Source of the DNA: Candidatus Agathobaculum intestinipullorum
GTDB taxonomy: Bacteria; Bacillota; Clostridia; Oscillospirales; Butyricicoccaceae
DNA: 64,000 nucleotides
Direction of reading: 5' to 3'
Assembly (NCBI GenBank): GCA_019117485.1
Contig: DWZQ01000015.1
Span: 28,813-92,812 of the forward strand
Shown: piece by piece, positions 45,384-54,042 of the stretch
How positions within the stretch are numbered: position 1 is the first letter of the stretch
How the letters are laid out: the number at the start of each line of letters is the position of its first letter
The notes under the pieces: model-generated
Seen by the model: only the letters and a program-made list of their open reading frames with translations
The model's database searches: none
What the model was told of the DNA's origin: nothing
Position numbers and translations under genes: made by a program

Positions 45384-45536
45384 ATGGCAACGCTCCCAGA
45401 GGAATATACCGATGTGAAAAAGATCCGGCACCGCGTGGAACACCTGACACTCCCGCCGGAGAACGACGACCAAAAAGAACGAATCGTAGAAGAACTGGTG
45501 CATGCCCTGACAAAAGCTGGAGAAATCCACGCCTGA
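45384..45536 (+). CDS. Small protein preceding serine recombinase 1
   Basis: A 50-residue acidic/basic helical frame (MATLPEEYTDVKKIRHRVEH, ending TKAGEIHA) with a perfect AGGAGG seven bases before the ATG. It lies 37 bases upstream of recombinase 1 in the same direction. A small gene also sits directly before recombinase 2, so it may be a recombination-direction or regulatory partner. Function is inferred from position only. Confidence 0.6.
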   Translation: MATLPEEYTDVKKIRHRVEHLTLPPENDDQKERIVEELVHALTKAGEIHA

Positions 45537-45573
45537 CAGGAAGCCCTGATTTTCATTCCCGGGAGGTGCCGCC

Positions 45574-47100
45574 GTGCTTGCCCTTTATGCCCGCAAATCG
45601 GTGGAGCGCGAAAACAGCATCAGCTGCGATACCCAGATCGGGTATTGCAAAATGATGATCAAGCCCGAGGAACAGGGGGAACAGGTCGTCACCTTCGTGG
45701 ACAATGGCTTTTCCGGCGGCAACGTCAACCGCGAAGGGTTTCAAAAGATGATGCGGCTGGTTCGGCAGGGCAGGGTCAGCAAAGTCATCGTCTATAAGCT
45801 GGATCGCATCAGCCGCTCCCTCTCGGACTTTATGAACATCTTGCAGGAGTTCAAGGCGCACCACGTCGAGTTCGTATCTTCGCAGGAATCGTTTGATACC
45901 GCCTCGCCCTATGGCGAGATGATCGTCAAACTGTTGATGGTGTTTGCCGAATTTGAGCGCACTTCTATCATCAACCGTGCCACGCAGGCATACGCCCATC
46001 GGAGCGAAATGGGATTCTACATGGGCGGCCGCCAGCCTTATGGATTTGAGTTGGTTCCTACCGTCATACATAATGTAAAAACGAAAAAGCTCTCTCCCCT
46101 CCCCTGCGAAGCGGAACAGGTACGGTATCTGTTTGCGGTTTATGCGCAGGAGGGCGTTTCCCTGCGCAAGTTGCGGGATATCCTGATCGCCGAGGGCAGG
46201 CAGCCGCTCAACGGAAGCCACTGGACAACGGCAAAGCTTTCCACGCTGCTCAAAAACCCCATCTATGTCAAGGCCGATTCCGAAGTATATGACTATTACG
46301 ACAGGCACGGAACGCAGATCATGACCAATATCTCCCTGTTTTCCGGGGAATATGGGGCGCAGCTTTACGGCCACACCCGACACGACCCGGGCAATCCGGA
46401 CTGGTCGGATATGAAGCTGGTGCTTTTACCGCATCCCGGCATTGTGGATTCTGGTATCTGGCTGAAATGCCAACGGAAGCTGGCGAAAAACCGACAGGTT
46501 ACCAGCAGTTACAGCAATCCCACAAGCTGGTTGGCCGGAAAGGTCGTATGCGAAAAGTGCGGACACACCATGACCACCATTAAGGGCAAACCCAACAAAA
46601 ACGGTGAGCTGCGGCGGTATTTTAACTGCACCGGCAAGTCGCATAAAAAAACCTGTACCGGGCCGGCGGTTTCCACCTATGCCGAGGATTTGGAAACCAT
46701 GGTCCATATCTGTATTGCCGGGAAGCTGGCTGAGCTGAAAGGGACGGGGTACCATGTCCGCAGGGCCGACCAGACAGAACACAATGCTCTGAAGCTAAAA
46801 ATCAAAGCCATTGAACAGTCGGAAAAACAGCTTCTGGACACCATACTCACAAGCGGATGCAATGAAGATCTGCTGGCCATCGCCAATCAGAAGGCCACCC
46901 AACTCAAACGGGACCGGCTTGCCCTGTACGCGCGCATCGAGGAACTCAACAGCCGCGAGGAGAAAACCGATGCCGTCGTCAATCTGCCAAAACTCTGGTG
47001 CACTGCCGACTATCAACAGAAAAAGTCGGTTGCCATGATTATGATCCATAAAATCCTCATCCGCGAAGACGGCAGCACACAAATCATCTGGAACATATAG
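45574..47100 (+). CDS. Large serine recombinase 1
   Basis: A 508-residue site-specific recombinase. The resolvase domain begins LALYARKSVERENSISCDTQ with the nucleophile serine in ARKS, and VYKLDRISRS and FERTSI follow. The Recombinase domain (about residues 165-280), a zinc ribbon (VVCEKCGHTMTTIKG...CTGKSHKKTC) and a coiled coil (about 400-460) complete the large-serine architecture. The GTG start follows GGGAGG. It presumably inserts and excises element 1. Confidence 0.93.
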   Translation: MLALYARKSVERENSISCDTQIGYCKMMIKPEEQGEQVVTFVDNGFSGGNVNREGFQKMMRLVRQGRVSKVIVYKLDRISRSLSDFMNILQEFKAHHVEFVSSQESFDTASPYGEMIVKLLMVFAEFERTSIINRATQAYAHRSEMGFYMGGRQPYGFELVPTVIHNVKTKKLSPLPCEAEQVRYLFAVYAQEGVSLRKLRDILIAEGRQPLNGSHWTTAKLSTLLKNPIYVKADSEVYDYYDRHGTQIMTNISLFSGEYGAQLYGHTRHDPGNPDWSDMKLVLLPHPGIVDSGIWLKCQRKLAKNRQVTSSYSNPTSWLAGKVVCEKCGHTMTTIKGKPNKNGELRRYFNCTGKSHKKTCTGPAVSTYAEDLETMVHICIAGKLAELKGTGYHVRRADQTEHNALKLKIKAIEQSEKQLLDTILTSGCNEDLLAIANQKATQLKRDRLALYARIEELNSREEKTDAVVNLPKLWCTADYQQKKSVAMIMIHKILIREDGSTQIIWNI

Positions 47101-47101
47101 C

Positions 47102-47135
47102 AAACCGCCAAGGCAAGCACGCCTTGGCGGTTTGT
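47102..47135. terminator. Terminator of serine recombinase 1
   Basis: AAACCGCCAAGGC-AAGCAC-GCCTTGGCGGTTTGTT, one base after the stop codon. Confidence 0.88.
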
Positions 47136-47253
47136 TGTTGTGTACCTTTTCGGGCCGTCTGGTGGGTTCTGCGGCTCATAAAGCGGCGACACAATGCCCC
47201 ACCGGCAATGCCGCGTTTTGCAGAAGGAAAAATGCACTTAACTTTGTCAGGTT

Positions 47254-47598
47254 CGCATCGCCGAAGCGCTGGAAGTGCACGACCTCGCGCGCACGCAGGA
47301 ACTTGAGCGGTTCGCGTACGTCCGGATTGTCAATCAGGCGCAGCAGGTTGTCATAGGTGGTGCGGGCTTTCTGCTCGGCGGCCAAATCCTCAAACAGGTC
47401 GGTGATCGGGTCGCCCTTGCTTTGCAGTGCGGCAGCCGTGAACGGAACACCGGCCGCAGACTGCGGGTAGATGCCGGTCGTGTGGTCGACGAAGTAAGCG
47501 TCAAAGCCGCCTTCCTTGATTTGCTCCGGCGTCAGGTTACGCGTCAGCTGATAGACGATCGCAGCGATCATCTCCTGATGGGCCAGTTCCTCTGTACC
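47254..47598 (-). pseudogene. cotJC: cotJC fragment, middle part (spore coat manganese-catalase family)
   Basis: About 114 codons of a CotJC-like protein read on the minus strand: GTEELAHQEMIAAIVYQLTR, FDAYFVDHTTGIYPQ, DLAAEQKARTTYDNLL and REVVHFQRFGDA. The ferritin-like di-metal ligands (Glu/His) are intact. The upstream side breaks at the GGTACAGA core of element 2; the other side breaks after FGDA at element 1, where about 20-25 C-terminal residues are missing. The upstream continuation lies 6.3 kb away at 53930-54042. Confidence 0.88.
47591..47598 (-). repeat. Attachment core of element 2, left copy
   Basis: GGTACAGA on the minus strand, reading onward into the middle cotJC fragment (GAGGAACTGGCC). 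The identical core is at 53930-53937. Confidence 0.8.
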
Positions 47599-47734
47599 TA
47601 CAAAGGGGTCAAAATGGAACCACACACGCATGCCAACAGTCGAAAAATGCAGATGCTGAACGGAAACCGCTTTATGTATTCGGTCAGAATGCTGACCTCC
47701 CCGCATACATTGATGCGATAGGAGGTCTGGCAGC

Positions 47735-47956
47735 ATGGCGCGACAATACGCTTCCTTAGAACAAATCGAAAACAACCGCAAAATCACTCGGGAAACAGAC
47801 GAACAGTTCCTGTATCGCTTGCAAAGCGGCCTGCTGCTGGCTCTCAAAGAGCAGGGGCGACTCAGCGAGATACAATATCGCCACGCCCAGGAGCATCTGG
47901 AGAGGCAGCGTCTGACAGGGGCAAAGCATCTGCCAAAGGATAGTGGGACGCCATGA
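47735..47956 (+). CDS. Small protein preceding serine recombinase 2
   Basis: A 73-residue basic, helical protein (MARQYASLEQIENNRKITRE...) whose stop overlaps the recombinase start (ATGA), so the two are translationally coupled. AGGAGG precedes the ATG. Position and coupling suggest a partner of the recombinase, for example a directionality factor. No family recognised. Confidence 0.7.
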   Translation: MARQYASLEQIENNRKITRETDEQFLYRLQSGLLLALKEQGRLSEIQYRHAQEHLERQRLTGAKHLPKDSGTP

Positions 47957-49479
47957 TGCAAGTGGCCAGCTATTGCCGTGTTTCGACCGATAAGGCGGAT
48001 CAAGCCAACTCCTTTGCATCCCAGCAGCGCTATTTTGAGGAATATGTCGCCGGGAACCCTGATTGGAACTTATATGAGATTTACGCCGACGAGGGCATCT
48101 CCGGCACCAGCACCAAAAAGCGCAGTCAATTCAACCGGATGATTGACGATGCCTACGCAGGAAAATTCCAGCTGATTCTGACCAAAGAGGTCAGCCGTTT
48201 TTCCCGCAATATCGTAGACACCCTGCGCTATACCCGGGCGCTGAAGCGGATCGGCGTAGCGGTGGAGTTTGTAACCGACCGCATCAATACCATGGATAGC
48301 GACGGTGAGCTGCGGCTCTCTATCATGGCGACCATAGCGCAGGACGAGAGCCGCAAAACCTCGAACCGCGTGGTTTGGGGCCAGACCCGGCAGATGGAAA
48401 AGGGCGTGGTGTTTGGCCGGTCTATGCTGGGATATGATGTGATAGGCGGCAAACTCACCATCGAACCGGACGGGGCGGAGATTGTCCGCCTGATCTTCCA
48501 AAAATACGCGGTGGAACAGGTCGGCACCGCGGAAATCGCCCATTTCCTCACGCGGGAGGGATACCGTACATACCGCGGCAGCAGCACATGGAAATCCAGT
48601 GCCATCATCAAGATTTTGAAAAACGAAAAGTATGTCGGCGATCTGGTGCAGAAGAAAACCTACACCCCGGATTACCTCACCCACGAAAAACGCACTAACA
48701 AAGGGCAGGTGCCGCTGATCCGTATCGAAAACCACCATGACCCCATCATCAGCCGGGAAATCTGGAACGCAGCACAAACGCGGATGCAACAGAACAATAA
48801 GCACAACGCCGGGGAGAATGGCCACTCCAACCGCTATGTATTCTCCGGGCGAATTAAATGCGCCGTGTGCGGCGCCAACTTTGTAGGGCGCATGCGGATC
48901 TTAAAGGACGGCACGAAGGTTCGCCGGTGGAGCTGCGGCACGGCGGTGAACGAGGGTCGGGCTGCCTGTGGGATCGGCAAACTGATTCGGGATGATGACG
49001 CGATGCACATGTTGAAAACCGCGATCAAAAGCCTTCCGTTGGATACCGAAGCCGTCATCCGCAATGTGACATCGCTGGCCCTGGACTCAATCCGATTCAC
49101 CGAGAGCAGCACTGCGAACACACCGGAGCGGTTGCAATTTGAACTGGAGAGAATCCAGCAGAAGAAGGCGGCCGTCATGGATGCCTACTTTTCCAGCGAT
49201 ATCTCCAAAGAAGATATGCGGGCCATGAAAAAACGATATGAAACGCAGTCCGCAGCCTTGCAAGCGCGGCTGGAAAAAGCGTCGGCAAGCAAGTTGCACG
49301 GCGATGGAACCGCACAGTTGAAAGCGACAATCCAGACCGAAGTGACGGCACTTTTGAACTTGGATACCGAGAGCGAAGTGTTCTGCAAAGCCATGCTGGA
49401 TCGCCTGACGGTATACGAGGATAGGCACATGGAACTACGGCTGAACGATCTGCCGCAGGTGTTCCGATTTACCGAGTGA
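47956..49479 (+). CDS. Large serine recombinase 2
   Basis: A recombinase of about 507 residues (an ATG three bases earlier is equally possible). MQVASYCRVSTDKADQANSF holds the catalytic serine, followed by TKEVSRFSRNIVD and the Recombinase domain. A zinc ribbon with IKCAVCGANF precedes the C-terminal part, where a coiled coil is likely (about residues 390-440). It is the natural integrase/excisionase of element 2, whose ends lie 0.35 kb upstream and 4.5 kb downstream. Confidence 0.94.
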   Translation: MQVASYCRVSTDKADQANSFASQQRYFEEYVAGNPDWNLYEIYADEGISGTSTKKRSQFNRMIDDAYAGKFQLILTKEVSRFSRNIVDTLRYTRALKRIGVAVEFVTDRINTMDSDGELRLSIMATIAQDESRKTSNRVVWGQTRQMEKGVVFGRSMLGYDVIGGKLTIEPDGAEIVRLIFQKYAVEQVGTAEIAHFLTREGYRTYRGSSTWKSSAIIKILKNEKYVGDLVQKKTYTPDYLTHEKRTNKGQVPLIRIENHHDPIISREIWNAAQTRMQQNNKHNAGENGHSNRYVFSGRIKCAVCGANFVGRMRILKDGTKVRRWSCGTAVNEGRAACGIGKLIRDDDAMHMLKTAIKSLPLDTEAVIRNVTSLALDSIRFTESSTANTPERLQFELERIQQKKAAVMDAYFSSDISKEDMRAMKKRYETQSAALQARLEKASASKLHGDGTAQLKATIQTEVTALLNLDTESEVFCKAMLDRLTVYEDRHMELRLNDLPQVFRFTE

Positions 49480-49506
49480 GTCATGGCTTGGCTCAAAAAA
49501 ACAGGA

Positions 49507-49534
49507 AAACGGCGCAGCCAAAGCTGCGCCGTTT
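49507..49534. terminator. Bidirectional terminator between recombinase 2 and the surface protein
   Basis: AAACGGCGCAGC-CAAA-GCTGCGCCGTTT between two convergent genes. Confidence 0.88.
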
Positions 49535-49569
49535 CTCGAAAGGCAGTCTGATACTGTTTTATGCACACC

Positions 49570-52500
49570 TTACAGGTTGTATTCGTCGCAGAACCGCATC
49601 AGAATGGTCGCGACTTCCGCGCGGGTCGCTGAACCTGTGGGACTGAGCGTGGTGGGCGTGGTACCTTCCATGATGCCACGACCGCAAATCCAACGGAACG
49701 CTGCCATCGCGTAACTGCTGATACGGTTTGCATCCGTATAACCGCCCAAGTTGCCGGTCGCGCTGACCGAATACCCCTTATACTGCGCATAGCGGTACAG
49801 GATAGCCGCCATCTGCTCACGGGTGATCGTGTCATCCGGGCCGAACGTGCCGTCGCCATAGCCGGTGACAATCCGATTGGCCGCCGCCCAACGTACAGCG
49901 CTGCCATACCACTGGGACGGATCGACGTCCCTAAAGTTTGTCGTGCTGCCAACCGACGGGCGTCCCGCCTGCCGCCACAAGATCGTAACGATCATGGCGC
50001 GGCTGGTCGTCTCGTCCGGCGAGAAGCGCGCGGCCTCCGTGCCGTTCATCAGGCCCTTTTGCGTGACATACTGCACGGCGTCGTAATACCATGCGCTCCG
50101 ATACACATCATAGTACGGATTGCTCCAGACAGGTTCCTGCTCCTCATAGCCGATCACGTACTTGGAGAAGTGCCGCGTGACAAACGTCACCTCGCGGCGG
50201 CTGGTATTGTATGTCGTGTCGCACGCGGACAGGTTGCCATTGTTATCCATGTACCAGACGACGATACCATCCGCCTTCTGGCCGGATTTCAGCCTGTACG
50301 GCAGGGTGATTGTCGCACGGCCGCCGTCAAAATCGGAAATGGTGGTGTTGCCGCTCTTAAACGACAGCTCAAATACCGGCGCGCTGCCAGCCGCTGCCCG
50401 CTGGCGGCTGTTCAATTCGCTGGTGGGCACGGAGGTAACATACAGCGTTACCGTGCTGCCCGCCTGCCAAGCAACCGCGCTGATCGCTTCGCTGTCCAGC
50501 GTGATCTCTGCCACATCCGAGAGGATGACTAGCGCTGCATCGTCGTGTTCGCCCAACTTTTCCAGCGAGGAGGACGGCAGCGTGACTTTCATGCTGTCCG
50601 CGCGGCTGGATACATCCACATTGATTTCCAAAACCGGATCGGTGTTGTACTTTTTGGCGGCGTTGAGCGCACGGTCAACCGCAGTTTTCATCGTGGAGGA
50701 AGAAACCGTGGTGCTGGCCGTCGAACCGGACGTGGACGAGTTGTACTCCATGGTAACCGTGGACGTGCCGCCGCTGGTCGAGGGCTGCGAAACCGAACCG
50801 GAGCTGTCCGAACCGGAACCACCGCCCGAAGTGCTGGGCAAAGCAATGTCATAGTCGAACGTGACCACGGCGCTGTCCGTCAGGCCAGCCGTTACCGCAA
50901 CCGCCTTGATGCGGGTGTTCACTGTTTTTCCCTCCGTACCGCGGACTGCAATGGGCGCGGTGTACCGCGTCCCGTTCACGGCCGACGGATTGCTGCCATC
51001 GAGCGTGTAATAGATGACCGCATTGGGGGTAGCAGATGTCAACGTCACCGTCTGATTTTCCTTATACCGTCCCGGCGCGGGCTTCGCCGTTGGCGCGGCG
51101 GTCTGCGCCACAGCGGACGCTGCTGCAACCGTTACATCAATCTTGACCGTAAGGGGTTTTCCATTGGCATCCACACCCCCCGGCAGTGCAACCGTCCCGC
51201 CCAAGCGGAACGTCTGCGCGGTGGCAAGTTCCGGCCGATAGCTTGTGCCATCCACAGGCGACCGCGTCCATGTGACATCCGCCTTGCGGGTCTGTCCGTC
51301 GCTGGTTTTGATCTCAACCTGCCCCGGCAGAGGGAGCGCCTCCAACGCCGTGCCGTTCTTCACGGTAATCGGTGTAGGCGGGATGATAGATTCCAGATAG
51401 ATGGGCTGCAAAGACGTTGCCGGGAACGCCATGCGCACAGACAGGGTGTCATCCGGCTGCGGCTCCACTTGTGCAGACTGCCCATTGATGGTAACAGATA
51501 CAGAAGACGCAAAGGCATAGTCCGTTTCCGCCGTCAGGGTTAGTACCGCCGTGTAAGCGGTGTCATACGCTGCCGTGGTGCTGCCGCCCGGCTCCCAAGC
51601 CACCGAGGACGCAGTAACACCGGTAGTCTCCACCGTCACCGCAGTGTCCAGCGGCTGCCCGGTGACCGGCGTGTCCAGCCCGGTCAAGGCAACAGTGGAA
51701 ACCTCCTGCGCCGTGGCAGGCAAGCCGCTGACTTCTACCTCATACGGGATGGTATAATCAAATGCTTGCGCTTCGAAACGGTAGGTGCCGTTTTCCAGCG
51801 GATCGGTGGACTGGATTGCGCTGCCGCCGTTGGGGGACTGCGTAAGCGTCCACTGCAAGCTGTATTCTCCGGTTGGAACATCAGCCGGTTCGCCGGTATT
51901 TCCATAAAACTTCATCGTCACAGTGGGCTGTGGCTTACCGTCCAGCAAGTTTTGCACAGTCATGCCATCCTGGGCGGGAAAGCTGCCCGCCGCAGGCGCT
52001 TGCGGCTCGGCAACCCGATACGCGGTTGCATACTGGCTATTCACATAATAGCGGGTATGCGGCGACAAGGTAGGCGCGTTGCCCGCAATAGCGGTAGAGG
52101 AACCCATAGGCGGCGTTCCACCAATAAATTGCAAATTGGTTCCAAGCGTAAGCGTACCCTGATTATTAACCACTGTCACAGACGTGGCACTGGTTTTCAC
52201 CGCAGTGAACGCACCCGAATTGATGATGGAAGCAGAACTGCCCGCATCAATCTGCAAAACCGGTGAGACTGTGGAGGTAATCGCTGTTGGGGACAGGGAG
52301 TTTTGACCTGTCTGCCCGTTGAGATCGAGTGTAACGCCGTCTTTCAGCGTAACCGTGCTGTCGAGCGTAATGGAATTTTGCAGGATCAGCTTATCGCCCG
52401 ACGCCGCAGCCTGCATGGCCTCTCCCAGCGTGGCATATGCCGTGGTGTCACCATCCTGCTTTTGCAGCATCACATCGCCGCTTGCGCTGGGGTCGCGCGC

Positions 52501-53559
52501 GTCAAGAGCCAGCGTCGGATAGGTGAACCCATATTTGGATGCTGGGGATTGCGACGGATCATGGTTTTTCCCGAAGGTCTCATAGCCAGATAGATTCTTA
52601 TCGGTGACAGTATTGCTGCCAACGAGGAAATAAACCTGACGGGCCGGATGGCTGACAACGCTGGGGTCGTCCCATGTCGGGTCAAGCGCATACCATTGCT
52701 CCTGACCGGTGCTGGTACCGTCATCCAACTTGACGTAATTCCATGCGTGCTGCTCGCCGGAACCGTTGTTGCCATTACGAGCCCAGCCCTCAATATAGGC
52801 GTTTTCTATCCCCAAAGCATCCAGCAGCACTTTCATTGCCGTGGCATAGCCGTAGCAGACCGGGTCATCTTCTGGTGTGCTGGCGTCATTATCACTCAAC
52901 AGACCGCTAGCCGCACAACGGGAAAAGTTGGTCGCCCCAACGCCATTTGCATTATATACATTGTGCAAAGCAATCCAATCATTCAGGTATTTGAGCTTCG
53001 CCAGTTCATCCAGCGCAGTAGGAGGCATCTCTCTCATGATTTCCTCTACTTTTGCTGCAAAGTCATCCCGGTACTTCTGTAAATTATCCGTAGTAAACCC
53101 TTCGTAGAAGAAGGATTTATCCTGAGATTTGAGAGACAACACATAGACTGCATCGCTGTTTTCATCAATATTCGGATTGCCTTCCGCCCAAACCAACTCC
53201 GAGCTGTTCACCCAGAAAAATTCAGGATGGTCACGAAATACGGCAAAAATAGGTTTAGCAGTAATAGAATAGGCAGAATCCTTGGGAATGGTAACCTGTA
53301 CGCCAGATGGATCCATCGCATCCTTGGTCAGTTCCTCGATCTGCGCCACGATGGCATCATAGATCGCCTTTTCGTCATCGGGTAATTGCTGGTATAAATA
53401 TTCCCCGGTTTCTGCCGGGCGCACCGCACGCGCGAGGGCAACCGAGCCATATGCAGGTGCCGCCGCATAGGCGGGTACTGTGCTACCGCACAGCAGGCAG
53501 CCTGCCAGCATGATGCAGCCGATAGACTTCCCAATCCGTGGCAGATGTAATTTTTTCAT
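49570..53559 (-). CDS. Large S-layer-homology surface protein with transglutaminase-like domain
   Basis: A 1329-residue secreted protein and the only cargo of element 2. A signal peptide (IGCIMLAGCLLCGSTVPAYA) is followed by a transglutaminase-like domain with the catalytic set visible: VCYGYATAMKVLLDALG (Cys), GEQHAWNYVKL (His) and YALDPTWDD (Asp). Next come a right-handed repeat stretch (around 370-480), Ig-like domains, a chitobiase-like segment (VIYYTLDGSNPSAVNGTRYT) and a Ser/Thr/Gly linker. Three SLH repeats end the chain (WYYDAVQYVTQKGLMNGT, WYGSAVRWAAANRIVTGY, YAMAAFRWICGRGIMEG) and anchor it to the cell wall. GGAGGAGG precedes the ATG at 53559. Confidence 0.93.
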   Translation of the reverse strand: MKKLHLPRIGKSIGCIMLAGCLLCGSTVPAYAAAPAYGSVALARAVRPAETGEYLYQQLPDDEKAIYDAIVAQIEELTKDAMDPSGVQVTIPKDSAYSITAKPIFAVFRDHPEFFWVNSSELVWAEGNPNIDENSDAVYVLSLKSQDKSFFYEGFTTDNLQKYRDDFAAKVEEIMREMPPTALDELAKLKYLNDWIALHNVYNANGVGATNFSRCAASGLLSDNDASTPEDDPVCYGYATAMKVLLDALGIENAYIEGWARNGNNGSGEQHAWNYVKLDDGTSTGQEQWYALDPTWDDPSVVSHPARQVYFLVGSNTVTDKNLSGYETFGKNHDPSQSPASKYGFTYPTLALDARDPSASGDVMLQKQDGDTTAYATLGEAMQAAASGDKLILQNSITLDSTVTLKDGVTLDLNGQTGQNSLSPTAITSTVSPVLQIDAGSSASIINSGAFTAVKTSATSVTVVNNQGTLTLGTNLQFIGGTPPMGSSTAIAGNAPTLSPHTRYYVNSQYATAYRVAEPQAPAAGSFPAQDGMTVQNLLDGKPQPTVTMKFYGNTGEPADVPTGEYSLQWTLTQSPNGGSAIQSTDPLENGTYRFEAQAFDYTIPYEVEVSGLPATAQEVSTVALTGLDTPVTGQPLDTAVTVETTGVTASSVAWEPGGSTTAAYDTAYTAVLTLTAETDYAFASSVSVTINGQSAQVEPQPDDTLSVRMAFPATSLQPIYLESIIPPTPITVKNGTALEALPLPGQVEIKTSDGQTRKADVTWTRSPVDGTSYRPELATAQTFRLGGTVALPGGVDANGKPLTVKIDVTVAAASAVAQTAAPTAKPAPGRYKENQTVTLTSATPNAVIYYTLDGSNPSAVNGTRYTAPIAVRGTEGKTVNTRIKAVAVTAGLTDSAVVTFDYDIALPSTSGGGSGSDSSGSVSQPSTSGGTSTVTMEYNSSTSGSTASTTVSSSTMKTAVDRALNAAKKYNTDPVLEINVDVSSRADSMKVTLPSSSLEKLGEHDDAALVILSDVAEITLDSEAISAVAWQAGSTVTLYVTSVPTSELNSRQRAAAGSAPVFELSFKSGNTTISDFDGGRATITLPYRLKSGQKADGIVVWYMDNNGNLSACDTTYNTSRREVTFVTRHFSKYVIGYEEQEPVWSNPYYDVYRSAWYYDAVQYVTQKGLMNGTEAARFSPDETTSRAMIVTILWRQAGRPSVGSTTNFRDVDPSQWYGSAVRWAAANRIVTGYGDGTFGPDDTITREQMAAILYRYAQYKGYSVSATGNLGGYTDANRISSYAMAAFRWICGRGIMEGTTPTTLSPTGSATRAEVATILMRFCDEYNL

Positions 53560-53929
53560 AGCTTCCTCCTCCATCCTACATTTCACCTTGTTGTGTTTCC
53601 AAAACCTCCCTGATAGCGTCTATCCGCGCCGCCATCTTCTGTCATGCCAACAGCGAGAAACACCCTGCGCCCAGTTTCCGTCCGCAGCGTTTTATCCTCC
53701 GTCGGCCAGTACAAAATCTTTCGCCCGTGCAGCATAAAAGGACAGGCATACCCACAGCGGCCATCCTAAGCACAACACGAAAGCCTATGTATTTATTAAA
53801 TATCGTCCCCGATCAGTTCGGGATAACACCCCGTCCAAAATATCCGGCACGCGCAGGGATACAGGACGCGGCGAAGCGCTGAATCCCCGCATCGGCCCCC
53901 GCCGTCAAAGCGGGTGCCATTTTGACCCT
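53560..53929. other. Right end of element 2, noncoding
   Basis: No convincing frame is visible. The region must hold the promoter of the surface protein gene and the right arm of the attachment site, with CCATTTTGACCC at 53917-53928. Confidence 0.5.
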
Positions 53930-53937
53930 TCTGTACC
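53930..53937 (-). repeat. Attachment core of element 2, right copy
   Basis: GGTACAGA on the minus strand, directly after the cotJC codons for LTDI. Same core as 47591-47598. Confidence 0.8.
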
Positions 53938-54042
53938 GATATCGGTGAGGATAGCCTTGCATTCCTTATACGGCATCGCGTAGCGCTGGTTGAGATAGCG
54001 CATTGCCGCGCCGATCTCACCGTCCGGTCCACCGAATTGCAA
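53930..54042 (-). pseudogene. cotJC: cotJC fragment, N-terminal-side part
   Basis: About 38 codons read on the minus strand as LQFGGPDGEIGAAMRYLNQR then YAMPYKECKAILTDIGTE, the conserved region just before the GTEELAH motif of CotJC. The frame then runs into element DNA (GSKWHPL, stop). The first 25-30 residues (MW-YEK-LQYP in the family) are missing, replaced by the end of recombinase 3. Joined to the fragment at 47254-47598 it gives about 150 of 190 residues. Confidence 0.85.

Larger units (their letters stand above)
45262..47253 (+). mobile_element. Serine-recombinase element 1 (boundaries approximate)
   Basis: The interval from the purA terminator to the broken 3' end of cotJC holds a 50-residue helper-like frame and a large serine recombinase. 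Its right side replaces the C-terminal codons of cotJC. An inverted 8-bp match (TTGTGTCG at 45326-45333, CGACACAA at 47187-47194) may belong to its ends, but no crossover core was found. Confidence 0.45.
47591..53937. mobile_element. Serine-recombinase element 2 inserted in cotJC
   Basis: The interval is bounded by direct copies of GGTACAGA (minus strand; 47591-47598 and 53930-53937), each inside cotJC at the codons for Gly-Thr-Glu. Inverted copies of GGGTCAAAATGG lie just inside both ends (47606-47617 and 53917-53928). Crossing over between the cores would remove about 6339 bp and rejoin cotJC in frame (LTDI-GTE-ELAHQEM). The contents are a small helper-like gene, recombinase 2 and a large S-layer-homology protein. 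Confidence 0.85.
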
